A DNA stretch of 64,000 nucleotides. It comes from Raineyella antarctica. GTDB taxonomy: Bacteria; Actinomycetota; Actinomycetes; Propionibacteriales; Propionibacteriaceae. Location of the stretch: the NCBI RefSeq assembly GCF_900092135.1, contig NZ_FMYF01000001.1, forward strand, positions 1-64,000, in the 5' to 3' direction. The translations under genes were made by a program, and so were the position numbers. This document shows positions 51,939 to 61,029 of the stretch, piece by piece; within the stretch, counting starts at the first letter, position 1; each line of letters begins with the position of its first letter. The notes under the pieces are model-generated. The model had not been told where the DNA came from. It worked only from the letters and a program-made list of their open reading frames with translations, and made no database searches.

Positions 51939-53873
51939 ATGCTCGCCCCTGGCTGGAACTGGACCATGGCAATCCCAGTCATCCTGGCCCTGGTCGCCCT
52001 GCTCTGGATCCCAGGCACGGCACTGGCCGGTGGCCTGGGGTCGGGACGGTGGCCGGCGGTCGCGCTCGCGCCGCTGATGACCACCGGCCTGATCTCCGTC
52101 GGGGCCATCATCACCGCCCTGGTCGGGCTGCGTTGGGGGATCGCCGTCGCGCTGTTCTGGCTGGTCGTGGTTCCCGCGCTGGTCTGGGCCGCCCGGATGC
52201 TCATCGCCCATACCGGACGTACGCCGTGGCGCTTCGACGCACCCACCGTGCGGGTCTGGCAGGTCGTCCTCGGGCTGGCCGTCTCGGTCGCCCTCGCCAG
52301 CTGTATCGTGCACGGGGGCACCCAGGCCCCCGGCTATATCCCCCAGCAGGGCGACCAGATCTTCCACCTCGGCACGGTCCGCTCCATGCTGGACTCCGGC
52401 AACCTATCCTCGCTGACCGCCGACGGCCTGAACCACCGGGAGGCTCCGGTGTTCTACCCGGCGGCCTTCCACGGGGTCGCCGCGACGGCCGTGATGTTCA
52501 CCGGCGCACCGATCGTGGTGGTGGAGAACTCCCTGCTGCTGGTCACCGCAGCGCTCACCTTCCCGCTCGGTATGATGCTGATGCTGAACACGCTGGTTGC
52601 CCGGGACCGCCACCTGGTGCTGCTGTCCGGGGTGTTCTCCCTGGCCTTCACCGTCTTCCCCTGGGTGCTCATGGTCCGCGGCGCCGTTTGGGCACAGGTG
52701 TTCGGCTCCGCCTTCATCCCGGCGGTCGTGGCCGTCTACGGCTGGGGGGTGGCGCAGGCGTTCCTGGGGAAGAACTGGGGGAGTTCGGCGCTGCTGTTCG
52801 TGGTGTCCGTCCCGGCACTCTTCCTGGCGCACTCGAGTGCCCTGTTCGCCGCAGTCGCCGCTGCCGTGATGCTCTCGCTGGCGTACGCGCTGAAACACGC
52901 GCTGGACGCCCCGCGCAACCCGCGGCAGTGGCTGCCCCTGGCGGTGTTCGCGGTCCTGGCCGTCCTCGCGAACGTCCTCGGCGCCCTGGTCGCCCCCGCA
53001 GGGATGGCCAAGGACGTCAAGGTGCACCTGCCCGCCCAGCAGGTCATCGCCGGCATCGCGACCTCCTGGGGGTCGACGGACCATCCCTCCCAGGTCGCCG
53101 GCCTGGTCCTCACCGGCCTGGCCCTGATCGGCGCCGTGCTGTGCTTCGAACACCGCAAGGACTGGTGGCTCTCCGCGACCTGGGCATCCTTCATGGCCAT
53201 CACCACCCTGCTCTACGCCAACGGCACCGGCCTGGTCTGGCAGTGGACCTGGCCCTGGTACAACTTCGGCTTCCGGGTGGAGGCGATCATGGCGATCTTC
53301 GCCGTACCGCTGGTGGTCCTGGGGGTGTCGCGGATGCTGCACCTAGCAGGGCGCTGGCGGCCAACGGTCCTATTGATCGTTCTGCTGTGCCTGGCCCTGC
53401 TACCAGTGATGAACGTCCAGGCCCAGACGGCCACCAAGACGCTCCGGAACATGTACCGCTGGGACAGTGCCACCGGCTGGATCTCCAGCGACGAGGTACG
53501 GGCGCTGGTCAAGCTATCCGCGAAGATGCCCCCCGACGCCGTCGTGGCGACCAGCCCTTGGCGTGGCGGGCAGTACCTCTACATCGTCGGGACCCAGCAC
53601 ACGGCCATCCCCACAGAGAAGTCCTCCGGCCGTGACGACAAGATCGTCTCCAAGGGGCTGAAGGACATGGCGACCGACCGCACGGTCTGCGCCGCGGCGA
53701 AACGGATGGGGATCTCGTACGTGATCACCGGTGGCAACGGCCTGCCGTTCGAGACGTTCGACTGGCACCTGGACCAGGCCGGAATCGACGATGTCGGGGA
53801 GTCCGGCGGCTTCCGGAGGGTGGCGTACGTCGCGCCGTACGTGCTGTGGTCCGTGCCGGACTGCGCCGCCTGA
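51939..53873 (+). CDS. Polytopic membrane protein, DUF6541/GT-C-like, paralogue 1
   Basis: The 644-residue protein has about 13 membrane segments and is one of three tandem paralogues. Shared marks are the start MLAP-W, the first outer loop PQQGDQIFHLGTVRSMLDSG (residues about 130-150) and the WTWPWYNFGFRVEA segment late in the membrane part. A C-terminal outer domain contains MPPDAVVATSPWRGGQYLYI and ISYVITGG. The loop DQ-FH followed by a long membrane barrel and an outer C-domain resembles GT-C glycosyltransferases that use lipid-linked sugars. Position after a GT2 polyprenyl-phosphate sugar synthase supports that role. An ATG nine bases upstream is rejected because it overlaps the -10 hexamer. 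Function not proven. Confidence 0.85.
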   Translation: MLAPGWNWTMAIPVILALVALLWIPGTALAGGLGSGRWPAVALAPLMTTGLISVGAIITALVGLRWGIAVALFWLVVVPALVWAARMLIAHTGRTPWRFDAPTVRVWQVVLGLAVSVALASCIVHGGTQAPGYIPQQGDQIFHLGTVRSMLDSGNLSSLTADGLNHREAPVFYPAAFHGVAATAVMFTGAPIVVVENSLLLVTAALTFPLGMMLMLNTLVARDRHLVLLSGVFSLAFTVFPWVLMVRGAVWAQVFGSAFIPAVVAVYGWGVAQAFLGKNWGSSALLFVVSVPALFLAHSSALFAAVAAAVMLSLAYALKHALDAPRNPRQWLPLAVFAVLAVLANVLGALVAPAGMAKDVKVHLPAQQVIAGIATSWGSTDHPSQVAGLVLTGLALIGAVLCFEHRKDWWLSATWASFMAITTLLYANGTGLVWQWTWPWYNFGFRVEAIMAIFAVPLVVLGVSRMLHLAGRWRPTVLLIVLLCLALLPVMNVQAQTATKTLRNMYRWDSATGWISSDEVRALVKLSAKMPPDAVVATSPWRGGQYLYIVGTQHTAIPTEKSSGRDDKIVSKGLKDMATDRTVCAAAKRMGISYVITGGNGLPFETFDWHLDQAGIDDVGESGGFRRVAYVAPYVLWSVPDCAA

Positions 53874-53909
53874 GGATGGCGTACGACGGGTCGGTGGGAC
53901 GCCGCAGGT

Positions 53910-53915
53910 TAGGCT
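53910..53915 (+). promoter_or_regulatory. -10 hexamer of second DUF6541-like gene
   Basis: TAGGCT ends six bases before the ATG at 53922. There is no ribosome site, so the message is probably leaderless and the gene separately transcribed. Confidence 0.6.
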
Positions 53916-53921
53916 TCGGCC

Positions 53922-55874
53922 ATGCTTGCATCTGACTGGACCTGGTTGACGGCGATCCCGGTCATGATGGCCTTGGTCGGCCTGCTCTGGATCCCGGGGG
54001 CGGCACTCGCCGGGGGGCTGGGGGCGGGCCGGTGGCCGGCGATCGCCCTGGCACCGCTGGTCACCACCAGCACCATCGCGGTCGGCGGCATCATCACCGA
54101 CCTGGTCGGGGTGCGCTGGGGGATCGGCCCCGCGCTCTTCTGGTTGGTGGCCGTCCCGGCGCTCGTCTGGGGGGTGCGTTGGCTGATCCTCCGCAGTGGA
54201 CGCCGGCCGTGGAGCTTCCGAGCGCCGGCCGTACGCTGGTGGGAAGTGGCGGTCGGGCTGGCGGCCGCGTTCGCCATCGGCAGCTACGTCATGCACGTGG
54301 CCACCGGCTCGCCGGGCAACATCCCGCAGCAGTCGGACCAGATCTTCCACCTCGGCACGGTGCGCTCCATGCTGGACTCGGGCAGCATCTCCTCACTGCG
54401 GGCCGACGGCCTCAACCACCCCTCCGCACCGGTGTTCTACCCGGCGGCCATGCACGGCGTCGTCGCGACGGCGGTGCTCTTCACCGGGGCTCCTGTCGTC
54501 GTACTGGAGAACTGCCTGTTGCTCGTATCGAACGCCTTCATCTTTCCGCTCGGCATAATGCTGCTGCTCAACACCCTGGTCGCGGCGGATCGCCGGCTGG
54601 TACTGCTCACCGGTTTCCTGGCCCAGGTGTTCATCGCCTTTCCGTGGTGGATCATGATCTCCGGCGCCGTGTGGGCGCAGGTGTTCGGGTCAGCGTTCAT
54701 CCCCGCCGTCGTGGCCGTGTACTGCTGGGGACTCCTGCAGGTGTTGCGAGCGGAGAACTGGGGCAGTGCCGCACTGTTGTTCCTAGTCGCGGTGCCGGGC
54801 ATCACCCTTGGGCACACCAGCGCCGTGCTGGCGGCCGCGGCGGTGGCGATCATCTTCTCCGTCGGCGCCTCGGTGGACTTCGCACTGCGTGTCCGGCGGA
54901 GATTCGTCGGCTGGCTGCCGGCGATCGGCTTCGCAGCCCTCGCCGTCCTGGTGCCGGTGGTTGGGCTCATCGCTGCACCGGTGGGCATGACCGAGCACCG
55001 GATCGCGAACCTGTCGACCTCCAAGATCCTGATCGGCCTGGTCACGTTCTGGGCCAGTCGGAACGACCTCGAGCAGGAAGGCGCGCTGGCCCTCACCCTC
55101 CTTGCCGTCATCGGAGCCGTCGTCTGCGTGCGCCGCCGCACCCACTGGTGGCTCGTCGCGACCTGGGTGGTCTTCTTCGCGATCGCCGGGGTGCTCAATG
55201 CCCGCGGCACGACGTACGTGTGGCCATTGACCTGGCCTTGGTACAACCGGGCCAATCGGTTCCAGGCCGTGGTGGTCATCGTCGCGCTGCCCCTGGTCGT
55301 CATCGGCGTGTCCTGGTTGCTGTCGTTGGCTGCACGACTACGGGGCAGATTCCGGCCCCTGGGCCTGGTCTGGGCTGGCATCGTCTGGGCCGGGGTGTTG
55401 CTCTTGGTCTGGATCGGCGTGACGAGGGCGATCGCGACGGTCCGCCCGGTGTACGAGATCGCAGATTCGCGAGCCTGGATCACGAAGGGCGAGGTCAGTG
55501 CGCTGGAGCAGCTGTCCGGGCACATGCCGGCGGACGCGGTGGTGGCGGCCAATCCCTGGCGCGGGGCCCAGTTCCTCTACATCGTCGCCCCGCAGCGGAC
55601 GGTGATACCCACCGAGAAGTCGGGCGGGGAGGACCTCAACATCATCGCGCGGGGGCTCAAGAACGTGGCCTCCGACCCTCGGGTCTGTGCAGCCGTCCAG
55701 CGACAGCACGTCTCGTACGTCATAACGGGAGGCAGCCCGGTCTACCTCCAGGGGAGTGGATACCTCGACTACTCCGCTGTGGACGAGGTCAGTGGGGCCG
55801 GTGGCTTCCGGGTCGTCGCCACCGCAGCGCCGTACACGCTGTGGAAGGTCCCGGAGTGCTCCACGGGGCACTGA
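53922..55874 (+). CDS. Polytopic membrane protein, DUF6541/GT-C-like, paralogue 2
   Basis: The 650-residue second paralogue starts MLASDWTWLTAIPVMMALVG. It has the same loop (PQQSDQIFHLGTVRSMLDSG), the LTWPWYNRANRFQAVVVI segment and the outer domain with MPADAVVAANPWRGAQFLYI, TVIPTEKSGG and HVSYVITGG. About 13 membrane segments are predicted. The motif DxVVAxxPWxGxxxLY is retained while the rest of the outer domain has diverged, which suggests the three copies act on different acceptors or sugars. No coding overlap joins it to its neighbours; each copy has its own -10 element. Confidence 0.85.
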   Translation: MLASDWTWLTAIPVMMALVGLLWIPGAALAGGLGAGRWPAIALAPLVTTSTIAVGGIITDLVGVRWGIGPALFWLVAVPALVWGVRWLILRSGRRPWSFRAPAVRWWEVAVGLAAAFAIGSYVMHVATGSPGNIPQQSDQIFHLGTVRSMLDSGSISSLRADGLNHPSAPVFYPAAMHGVVATAVLFTGAPVVVLENCLLLVSNAFIFPLGIMLLLNTLVAADRRLVLLTGFLAQVFIAFPWWIMISGAVWAQVFGSAFIPAVVAVYCWGLLQVLRAENWGSAALLFLVAVPGITLGHTSAVLAAAAVAIIFSVGASVDFALRVRRRFVGWLPAIGFAALAVLVPVVGLIAAPVGMTEHRIANLSTSKILIGLVTFWASRNDLEQEGALALTLLAVIGAVVCVRRRTHWWLVATWVVFFAIAGVLNARGTTYVWPLTWPWYNRANRFQAVVVIVALPLVVIGVSWLLSLAARLRGRFRPLGLVWAGIVWAGVLLLVWIGVTRAIATVRPVYEIADSRAWITKGEVSALEQLSGHMPADAVVAANPWRGAQFLYIVAPQRTVIPTEKSGGEDLNIIARGLKNVASDPRVCAAVQRQHVSYVITGGSPVYLQGSGYLDYSAVDEVSGAGGFRVVATAAPYTLWKVPECSTGH

Positions 55875-55938
55875 GGGCCCCACCCGGCGCTGGGACGGAG
55901 GCTGCTGTCGGATCGGTGGGGGGCTCCGGACAATCCAG

Positions 55939-55944
55939 TAGCAT
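55939..55944 (+). promoter_or_regulatory. -10 hexamer of third DUF6541-like gene
   Basis: TAGCAT ends seven bases before the ATG at 55952. The earlier ATG at 55943 lies inside this hexamer, which argues against its use. Confidence 0.55.
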
Positions 55945-55951
55945 GACCGAC

Positions 55952-57880
55952 ATGCTTGCTCCCGACTGGTCGTGGCTGACCGCCATCCCCATCGTCATCG
56001 CCGCGGTTGCTCTCCTGTGGATCCCGGGGGCCGTGCTGGCCGGTGGACTCGGGGCGGGTTGGTGGCCGGCGATCGCCCTGGCACCTCTCCTGACCACGAG
56101 CCTGGTGGCGGTCGGAGGCATCCTCACGGACCTGGCCGGTATGCGGTGGGGTATCGGGGCAGGGGCGTTCTGGTTGCTTGCGATCCCGGCGGTGGTCTGG
56201 GGCCTGCGCGTGCTGTGGGTACGACGTAGGCGGCGGCCATGGAGGTTCGACGCACCCCACGTCCGTTGGTGGGAGGTCGCGGTCGGCGCGGTGGTCGCCG
56301 TGCTGATCGTCTGCTGGGTCTTCTACTTTGGCACGGTGCGCCCCGGCAACTTCCCGCAGCAACCTGACCAGATCTTCCACCTCGGTCTGGTGCGGTTCAT
56401 GGTGGACTCGGGCAACCTCTCCTCGTTGGAGGCCAACGCGTTCAACGAACCTGCCAGTGCGTCGTTCTATCCGGCTGCCCTGCACGGGATCAGCGCCACC
56501 CTCGTGATGCTCACAGGTGCCCCCGTCGTCGTGGTGGAGAACAGTGTCCTCCTCGTCTCCTGTGCCCTGATCTACCCACTGGGCCTGATGTTGATGTTGA
56601 ACACTCTGGTGGCGACCGATCGGCGGCTGGTGCTGCTCACGGGCCTCCTCGCCGCGGCGACCACCGCTTTCCCGTGGCGGATCCTGTCCTGGGGTGCCGT
56701 GTGGGCCCAGGTCTTCGGGTCGGTCTTCATCCCGGCAATCATCGCCGTGTACGGCTGGGGCCTGTTGCAGGTGTTCCGCCGGCAGCACTGGGGCAGTGCC
56801 GCCCTGCTCTTCCTGATCTCACTGCCGGGGATCAGCCTCGCGCACACCAGCGCCACGATGGTGGCCGCAGCGGCGGCCATCCTGTTCTCGCTGGCTGTTG
56901 CGATCCGCCACGCACTCACGGCCCGGCGCGGAATTGTCGGTTGGTTGCCCGCCATCGGCTTCGCCCTCGCCGGCATCCTTGGGCCCGTCCTGGGGGCTTT
57001 CGCGGCACCCACGAGACTGTTGGCGATGCAGGAGCTGAACGAACCGTTCACGAAGGTCGTCATCGGGATGCTCACCTTCTGGAGTGGCCGCAACGATGCC
57101 GAACAGGTGGCCACGCTCGCCCTCTTCGCCCTTGCCGTCCTCGGCAGCGTGGCGTGCCTGCGGCGCGGCCGCGACTGGTGGCTGGTGGCGTTCGGCTGGA
57201 TCTATATCGTGCTGTGCACGGTCCTCAGCTCCCGCGGTTCCGCCTATGTGTGGCCCTTCACCTGGCCTTGGTACAACTGGCCCTACCGCTTCCAGGCAAC
57301 GACGGCACTGGCTGCCACACCGCTGATCGTGGTCGGGGCCTCGTGGCTGATCTCCTTCGGCGAGCGCCTGCGCGGACGTGGCCGGGGGCTCGCCATCGCG
57401 TGGACCGTGCTGGTGGCGGTCGGGCTGTTCACGACCGTGGCGTTCGAGACTCGGGCCAGCGTCGGTGTCGTTCGGCGCTCGTACACGGCGAAGGCCCCCT
57501 ACTCGGGGACCAACGATGCCGAGGTGCGGGCGCTGGAGCAGATCTCCGCCACGCTTCCCGACGACGCCGTGGTCGCCTCGAACCCCTGGACCGGCTCGGC
57601 CTTCCTCTACGTGCTGGGCCCCGAGCAGACCTTCATCCACACCAAGAACACGTGGAGCCCGGACATCGCCCTCGTCGCCCACGGGCTCGACAACGTCCGC
57701 GTCGATCCGGCGGTCTGCGGGGCGGTCAAGCGCAACCACATCACGTACGTGATCACAGGAGGACGCGAAGCCACGAAGGACTTCACCGGGATCGACTCCG
57801 TCTCCGCGGCCGATGGCTTCGTCCTGGTGCAGCGGACGGGCCCATACACGCTCTGGAAGGTCCCCGACTGCCGCCAGTAG
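55952..57880 (+). CDS. Polytopic membrane protein, DUF6541/GT-C-like, paralogue 3
   Basis: The 642-residue third paralogue starts MLAPDWSWLTAIPIVIAAVA. It keeps PQQPDQIFHLGLVRFMVDSG, FTWPWYNWPYRFQATTAL, LPDDAVVASNPWTGSAFLYV and TYVITGG. In the outer domain the TEK motif of copies 1 and 2 is replaced by IHTKNTWSPD, and the family of changes is largest here. A terminator follows at 57903-57940, ending the GT2-DUF2304-triplet block. Membrane topology and loop positions match the other two, so the basic chemistry is probably the same with a different specificity. Confidence 0.85.
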   Translation: MLAPDWSWLTAIPIVIAAVALLWIPGAVLAGGLGAGWWPAIALAPLLTTSLVAVGGILTDLAGMRWGIGAGAFWLLAIPAVVWGLRVLWVRRRRRPWRFDAPHVRWWEVAVGAVVAVLIVCWVFYFGTVRPGNFPQQPDQIFHLGLVRFMVDSGNLSSLEANAFNEPASASFYPAALHGISATLVMLTGAPVVVVENSVLLVSCALIYPLGLMLMLNTLVATDRRLVLLTGLLAAATTAFPWRILSWGAVWAQVFGSVFIPAIIAVYGWGLLQVFRRQHWGSAALLFLISLPGISLAHTSATMVAAAAAILFSLAVAIRHALTARRGIVGWLPAIGFALAGILGPVLGAFAAPTRLLAMQELNEPFTKVVIGMLTFWSGRNDAEQVATLALFALAVLGSVACLRRGRDWWLVAFGWIYIVLCTVLSSRGSAYVWPFTWPWYNWPYRFQATTALAATPLIVVGASWLISFGERLRGRGRGLAIAWTVLVAVGLFTTVAFETRASVGVVRRSYTAKAPYSGTNDAEVRALEQISATLPDDAVVASNPWTGSAFLYVLGPEQTFIHTKNTWSPDIALVAHGLDNVRVDPAVCGAVKRNHITYVITGGREATKDFTGIDSVSAADGFVLVQRTGPYTLWKVPDCRQ

Positions 57881-57902
57881 CGATTGCCGACCCCCGCAAC
57901 GA

Positions 57903-57940
57903 CGAAGGCCCGAAGAGCGGGGGGACTCTCCGGGCCTTCG
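57903..57940. terminator. Terminator after the DUF6541-like triplet
   Basis: CGAAGGCCCG (57903-57912) pairs with CGGGCCTTCG (57931-57940), with an inner AGAG/CTCT pairing. It lies between convergent genes and can serve both. Confidence 0.8.
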
Positions 57941-57975
57941 CCTCGACAGCAGGCGGACCTGCCGGTTTTGGGGGA

Positions 57976-58158
57976 TCAGCTCTCGTTCGGCATCAGGATC
58001 CAGGCCAGCAGGTAGATCCACAGCGGGACCCCGGCGAACCAGATCAGTGCGACGAAGCCTACGCGGACCCACAGCGAGCTGACGCCCAGCTTGCGGGCGA
58101 TGCCGGAGCAGACGCCGGCGATCACGCGGTCGTTGCGGGGGCGGTACCAATCATTCAT
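57976..58158 (-). CDS. PspC-domain protein
   Basis: The 60-residue protein is a minimal PspC domain: RPRNDRVIAGVCSGIARKLG, then VSSLWVRVGFVALIWFAGVP and a last helix ending LLAWILMPNES. PspC proteins bind membranes and partner with envelope-stress sensors or regulators. The ATG at 58158 follows AAAGG. It is a paralogue of the next gene upstream, with which it forms a pair. Confidence 0.88.
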   Translation of the reverse strand: MNDWYRPRNDRVIAGVCSGIARKLGVSSLWVRVGFVALIWFAGVPLWIYLLAWILMPNES

Positions 58159-58247
58159 GACACGGGCCTTTCTCGGAGGGGCAGGTCGGACGGGGAAGGT
58201 CGGACGGGGCAGTGCGGGTACGGGGTGCTGCGGAGGCGTGGGGCTGC

Positions 58248-58436
58248 TCACTTCTCGCTGGGCATCAGCACCCACAGCACCGCGTAGACGAGGGCGCCCG
58301 CGCCTCCGAAGAACAGCGAGACCGCGAAGACCACGCGGAGGATCAGGGGATCGAGGCCGAACCGGGGCGCCAGTCCAGCGCACACGCCGGCGATGACGCG
58401 GCCCTGGGCGGGACGGGTGATTCCGATGTCGAGCAT
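58248..58436 (-). CDS. PspC-domain protein
   Basis: This 62-residue PspC domain reads RPAQGRVIAGVCAGLAPRFG, LDPLILRVVFAVSLFFGGAG and LVYAVLWVLMPSEK. The ATG at 58436 has GGAAGG seven bases upstream; a longer frame to 58469 has no ribosome site. Upstream, the minus strand has CCTTTACCG and GGCTGGAGGAAGACAAGG, similar to the SHOCT promoters at 16.4 and 17.0 kb. This hints at a common envelope-stress regulon. Confidence 0.88.
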   Translation of the reverse strand: MLDIGITRPAQGRVIAGVCAGLAPRFGLDPLILRVVFAVSLFFGGAGALVYAVLWVLMPSEK

Positions 58437-58643
58437 GAGGGGTCCTTCCCTGGTGGGTCGGGCCGTCACGGTCGGCCCGGAGATCTGTGAGACGTACGAA
58501 CCTTGTCTTCCTCCAGCCTGACCGCTGAAGGGGCCACGGTAAAGGCTTCCGGGCAGAGTTCGGGGACCAATCGGGGACCGCGACCCCGGAAACCCTGAGG
58601 TTCATGTGCGTCCCCTGACAGGGGCAGCGGGTAAGTTGGCGTG

Positions 58644-59489
58644 GTGGCACGACGCAGAGACGAACCGACCGGCGGTCCGACGGCCGGGGGTGCCCGAGTG
58701 GTCCCCGACCCTGACCGACCCGGCAGCTGGTTCGTACGGATCGGTACCACCGACCAGTCGCACGTCGACCCCGACCGTCCCACCCTGCTGGAGTTTGACT
58801 ACATGCAGCGGATGGCCGAGGCGATCGACGCGTACGGCGATCCGGGGGAGCGGATCCGGGCGGTGCACATCGGGGGTGCCGGCATGAGCCTGGCCCGGTA
58901 CGTCGCAGCCACCCGTCCCACCTCGGCGCAGATCGTCCTGGAGCCCGACGCCGAGCTGACCCGGGAGGTCCGCGACAAGGCGCCGCTGCCACGCCAGTCC
59001 GGGATCAAGGTCCGCCCGGTCGACGGGCGGTCGGGGATCGCCGCGATGCCGGATGACTACGCGCAGGTCGTGATCCTCGACGCGTTCGCGGGAGCGCGGG
59101 TGCCCCCCGAGCTGACCACCGTGGAGTTCTACGCCGACGTCCGGCGGGTGCTGACCGGCGGCGGATTGTTCCTGGCCAACGTCACCGACTCCGGCGCGCT
59201 GGACTGGGCCCGTCGCGCTGCCGCCGGAGTGGCGGCGACCTGGTCGCATGCCGCGGTCTCGGCCGAGCCATCGACCTGGCGCGGCCGCCGCTTCGGCAAC
59301 GTCGTCCTGTACGGATCGGCCGCGCCGATTCCGACCCGCCAGCTCGCCCGGGCGGCGGCCGGCGCGGTGTTCGCCTACCGGATCATCGACGGGCAGGACC
59401 TGGTCGACTGGTGCGCCGGTGCGCGGGCCTTCACCGACGCCGATGCGGAGGCCTCCCCGGAGCCGCCGTCGATGTTCCTGGGGCACTAG
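58644..59489 (+). CDS. Spermidine synthase-like protein
   Basis: The 281-residue protein has the Rossmann methyltransferase-like fold of polyamine aminopropyltransferases: TLLEFDYMQRMAEAI, IRAVHIGGAGMSLARYVAAT, AQIVLEPDAELTREVRDKAP, DYAQVVILDAFAGARVPPEL and FYADVRRVLTGGGLFLANVT. The GGAGxxL loop replaces the usual GGGDG. True spermidine synthases need an Asp at the catalytic DAF position, which is present (LDAFAG), but many actinobacterial relatives have unknown substrates. The second GTG (58644) is preferred because TAAGTT ends six bases before it. Confidence 0.85.
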   Translation: MARRRDEPTGGPTAGGARVVPDPDRPGSWFVRIGTTDQSHVDPDRPTLLEFDYMQRMAEAIDAYGDPGERIRAVHIGGAGMSLARYVAATRPTSAQIVLEPDAELTREVRDKAPLPRQSGIKVRPVDGRSGIAAMPDDYAQVVILDAFAGARVPPELTTVEFYADVRRVLTGGGLFLANVTDSGALDWARRAAAGVAATWSHAAVSAEPSTWRGRRFGNVVLYGSAAPIPTRQLARAAAGAVFAYRIIDGQDLVDWCAGARAFTDADAEASPEPPSMFLGH

Positions 59490-59571
59490 GGATGTCCCGG
59501 TCGCGCTGGATCCGTTCGGTTCCGTACGTCGGGGGCTTGGGTTGGGACCCCGCGGTGGCGAGAATGGGCAC

Positions 59572-60327
59572 GTGAGTTCACCCACCGCCCGTCCGGCCAC
59601 CTCCGCGCGCCGCAGCCCTGTCGGCGTCGTCGTCGGGATGGCGCTGCTGGTCGTGGGGCTGGCGGTGCTCGGCTGGTTCGGCTACCAGTTCATCGGCACC
59701 ACGATCATCGCCCGCCAGGAGTTCACCCGGACGACCTCGGGCCTGGAGGACGCGTGGGCCAAGTCCCCGGTCCCGGGCTCGGGTTCTGCCGCTGGCTCTG
59801 GTGCCGCTGCCGCTGGCTCGGGGACGACCGCCGCCGGCTCGGGGAAGACCGCCAGTGGCGAGGTCGCCGCCGACGGCACGATCACGCGCACCCCGGGTGC
59901 GGCGGCCGCCATCATGCGGGTGCCGGCCTGGGGTGACGGCTGGGTCGTACCGATCCTGGACGGGACCAGCGAGCAGGTGCTCGCCAAGGGCCTGGGCTGG
60001 TACGAGGGAACCGCCCCGCCGGGACAGGTCGGCAACTTCGCCGTGGCCGGCCACGTGGTGACGCACGGCCAGCCGTTCCGCCGGCTCTCCTCCCTGCCGG
60101 CCGGGTCCACCGTCCTGGTCGAGACCCGCGACACGATCTATACGTACGCGATCGACTCCTCGACGGTGGTGAAGGACAGTGACACCTGGGTGGTGCAGCC
60201 CGTCCCGGGCCATCCGGGGGAGCAGCCGACCGACCGGCTGATCACGCTCACCACCTGCGCGGACCTCTTCCGCTCCCCGGACCGCTACATCGCGTTCGGG
60301 CACCTGGTCAACGAGCAGGCCAAGTAG
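59572..60327 (+). CDS. Sortase (class E-like)
   Basis: The 251-residue membrane-anchored transpeptidase has one N-terminal helix (VGVVVGMALLVVGLAVLGWF), a low-complexity Ala/Gly/Ser linker (residues 65-95) and a sortase barrel. The catalytic set is His161 (FAVAGHVVTHGQPFRRL), Cys229 (LITLTTCADLF) and Arg238 (SPDRYIAFG). Sortases anchor surface proteins to the wall. I see no LPxTG/LAxTG substrate in the window. The GTG at 59572 is preceded by GAGAAT six bases upstream (leaderless). Confidence 0.92.
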   Translation: MSSPTARPATSARRSPVGVVVGMALLVVGLAVLGWFGYQFIGTTIIARQEFTRTTSGLEDAWAKSPVPGSGSAAGSGAAAAGSGTTAAGSGKTASGEVAADGTITRTPGAAAAIMRVPAWGDGWVVPILDGTSEQVLAKGLGWYEGTAPPGQVGNFAVAGHVVTHGQPFRRLSSLPAGSTVLVETRDTIYTYAIDSSTVVKDSDTWVVQPVPGHPGEQPTDRLITLTTCADLFRSPDRYIAFGHLVNEQAK

Positions 60328-60399
60328 GCGTACGCGCTGGACTGGCGCGCCTGCGGGGTGTGTACGGGCAGCGGGGGAGCGTGGGCGCAGCCGGATCGC

Positions 60400-60405
60400 T
60401 AGAGT
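60400..60405 (+). promoter_or_regulatory. -10 hexamer of pyrE (leaderless)
   Basis: TAGAGT ends seven bases before the ATG at 60413. Confidence 0.55.
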
Positions 60406-60412
60406 CTGGGGC

Positions 60413-60979
60413 ATGTCTCGCTCCGATATCTCCGCCGCCGATCGCGAAGCCCTGATCGGCCACGTCAACGACCTCGCCGTGGTCCGCGAACACGTCGTGC
60501 TCTCCTCCGGCAAGGAGGCGGACTTCTACGTCGACATGCGCCGGGTGACGCTCGACGGTGCCGCCGCGCCGGTCGTCGGCCGAGTGATGCGGGCGCTGAC
60601 CAACGACCTGGACTTCGAGGCGGTCGGTGGCCTGACCCTGGGCGCCGACCCCGTCGCCGGCGCGATGCTGCACTCCGCAGCCGCGGACGGGAGCCGGCTC
60701 GACGCCTTCGTGGTACGCAAGGAGGCCAAGCAGCACGGCCTGCACCGCCGGATCGAGGGCACAGACGTGTCCGGCAAGCGCGTGCTGGTGGTCGAGGACA
60801 CTTCCACCACCGGTGGGTCTGCGCTAACTGCCGTCGAGGCGCTGCGCGAGGCCGGTGCAGAGGTGGTGGCCGTGGCCGTCATCGTCGACCGTGGCACCGG
60901 GGCTGCGGAGAAGGTGGCCGAGGCCGGGCTCGAGTACCGCTACGCACTGTCGGCCGCCGAGGACCTCGGCCTGGTCTGA
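60413..60979 (+). CDS. pyrE: Orotate phosphoribosyltransferase
   Basis: This 188-residue enzyme transfers a phosphoribosyl group from PRPP to orotate in pyrimidine synthesis. It has the catalytic loop lysines in VVRKEAKQHGLHRRIEG, the PRPP-binding motif VLVVEDTSTTGGSALTAVEA and the substrate-binding segment SSGKEADFYVDMRR. Length is typical for the actinobacterial enzyme. It stands apart from other pyrimidine genes, as often seen in actinobacteria. TAGAGT lies seven bases before the ATG. Confidence 0.96.
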   Translation: MSRSDISAADREALIGHVNDLAVVREHVVLSSGKEADFYVDMRRVTLDGAAAPVVGRVMRALTNDLDFEAVGGLTLGADPVAGAMLHSAAADGSRLDAFVVRKEAKQHGLHRRIEGTDVSGKRVLVVEDTSTTGGSALTAVEALREAGAEVVAVAVIVDRGTGAAEKVAEAGLEYRYALSAAEDLGLV

Positions 60980-61029
60980 GCCCCGGCTAAGCTGGCCGTG
61001 CCCCTGCATCCCACGAACAGGAGACCCCC

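Noticed and set aside
55943-55951. Earlier ATG for the third DUF6541-like gene
   Set aside because: The codon lies within the TAGCAT -10 hexamer, and starting at 55952 aligns all three paralogues at MLA.
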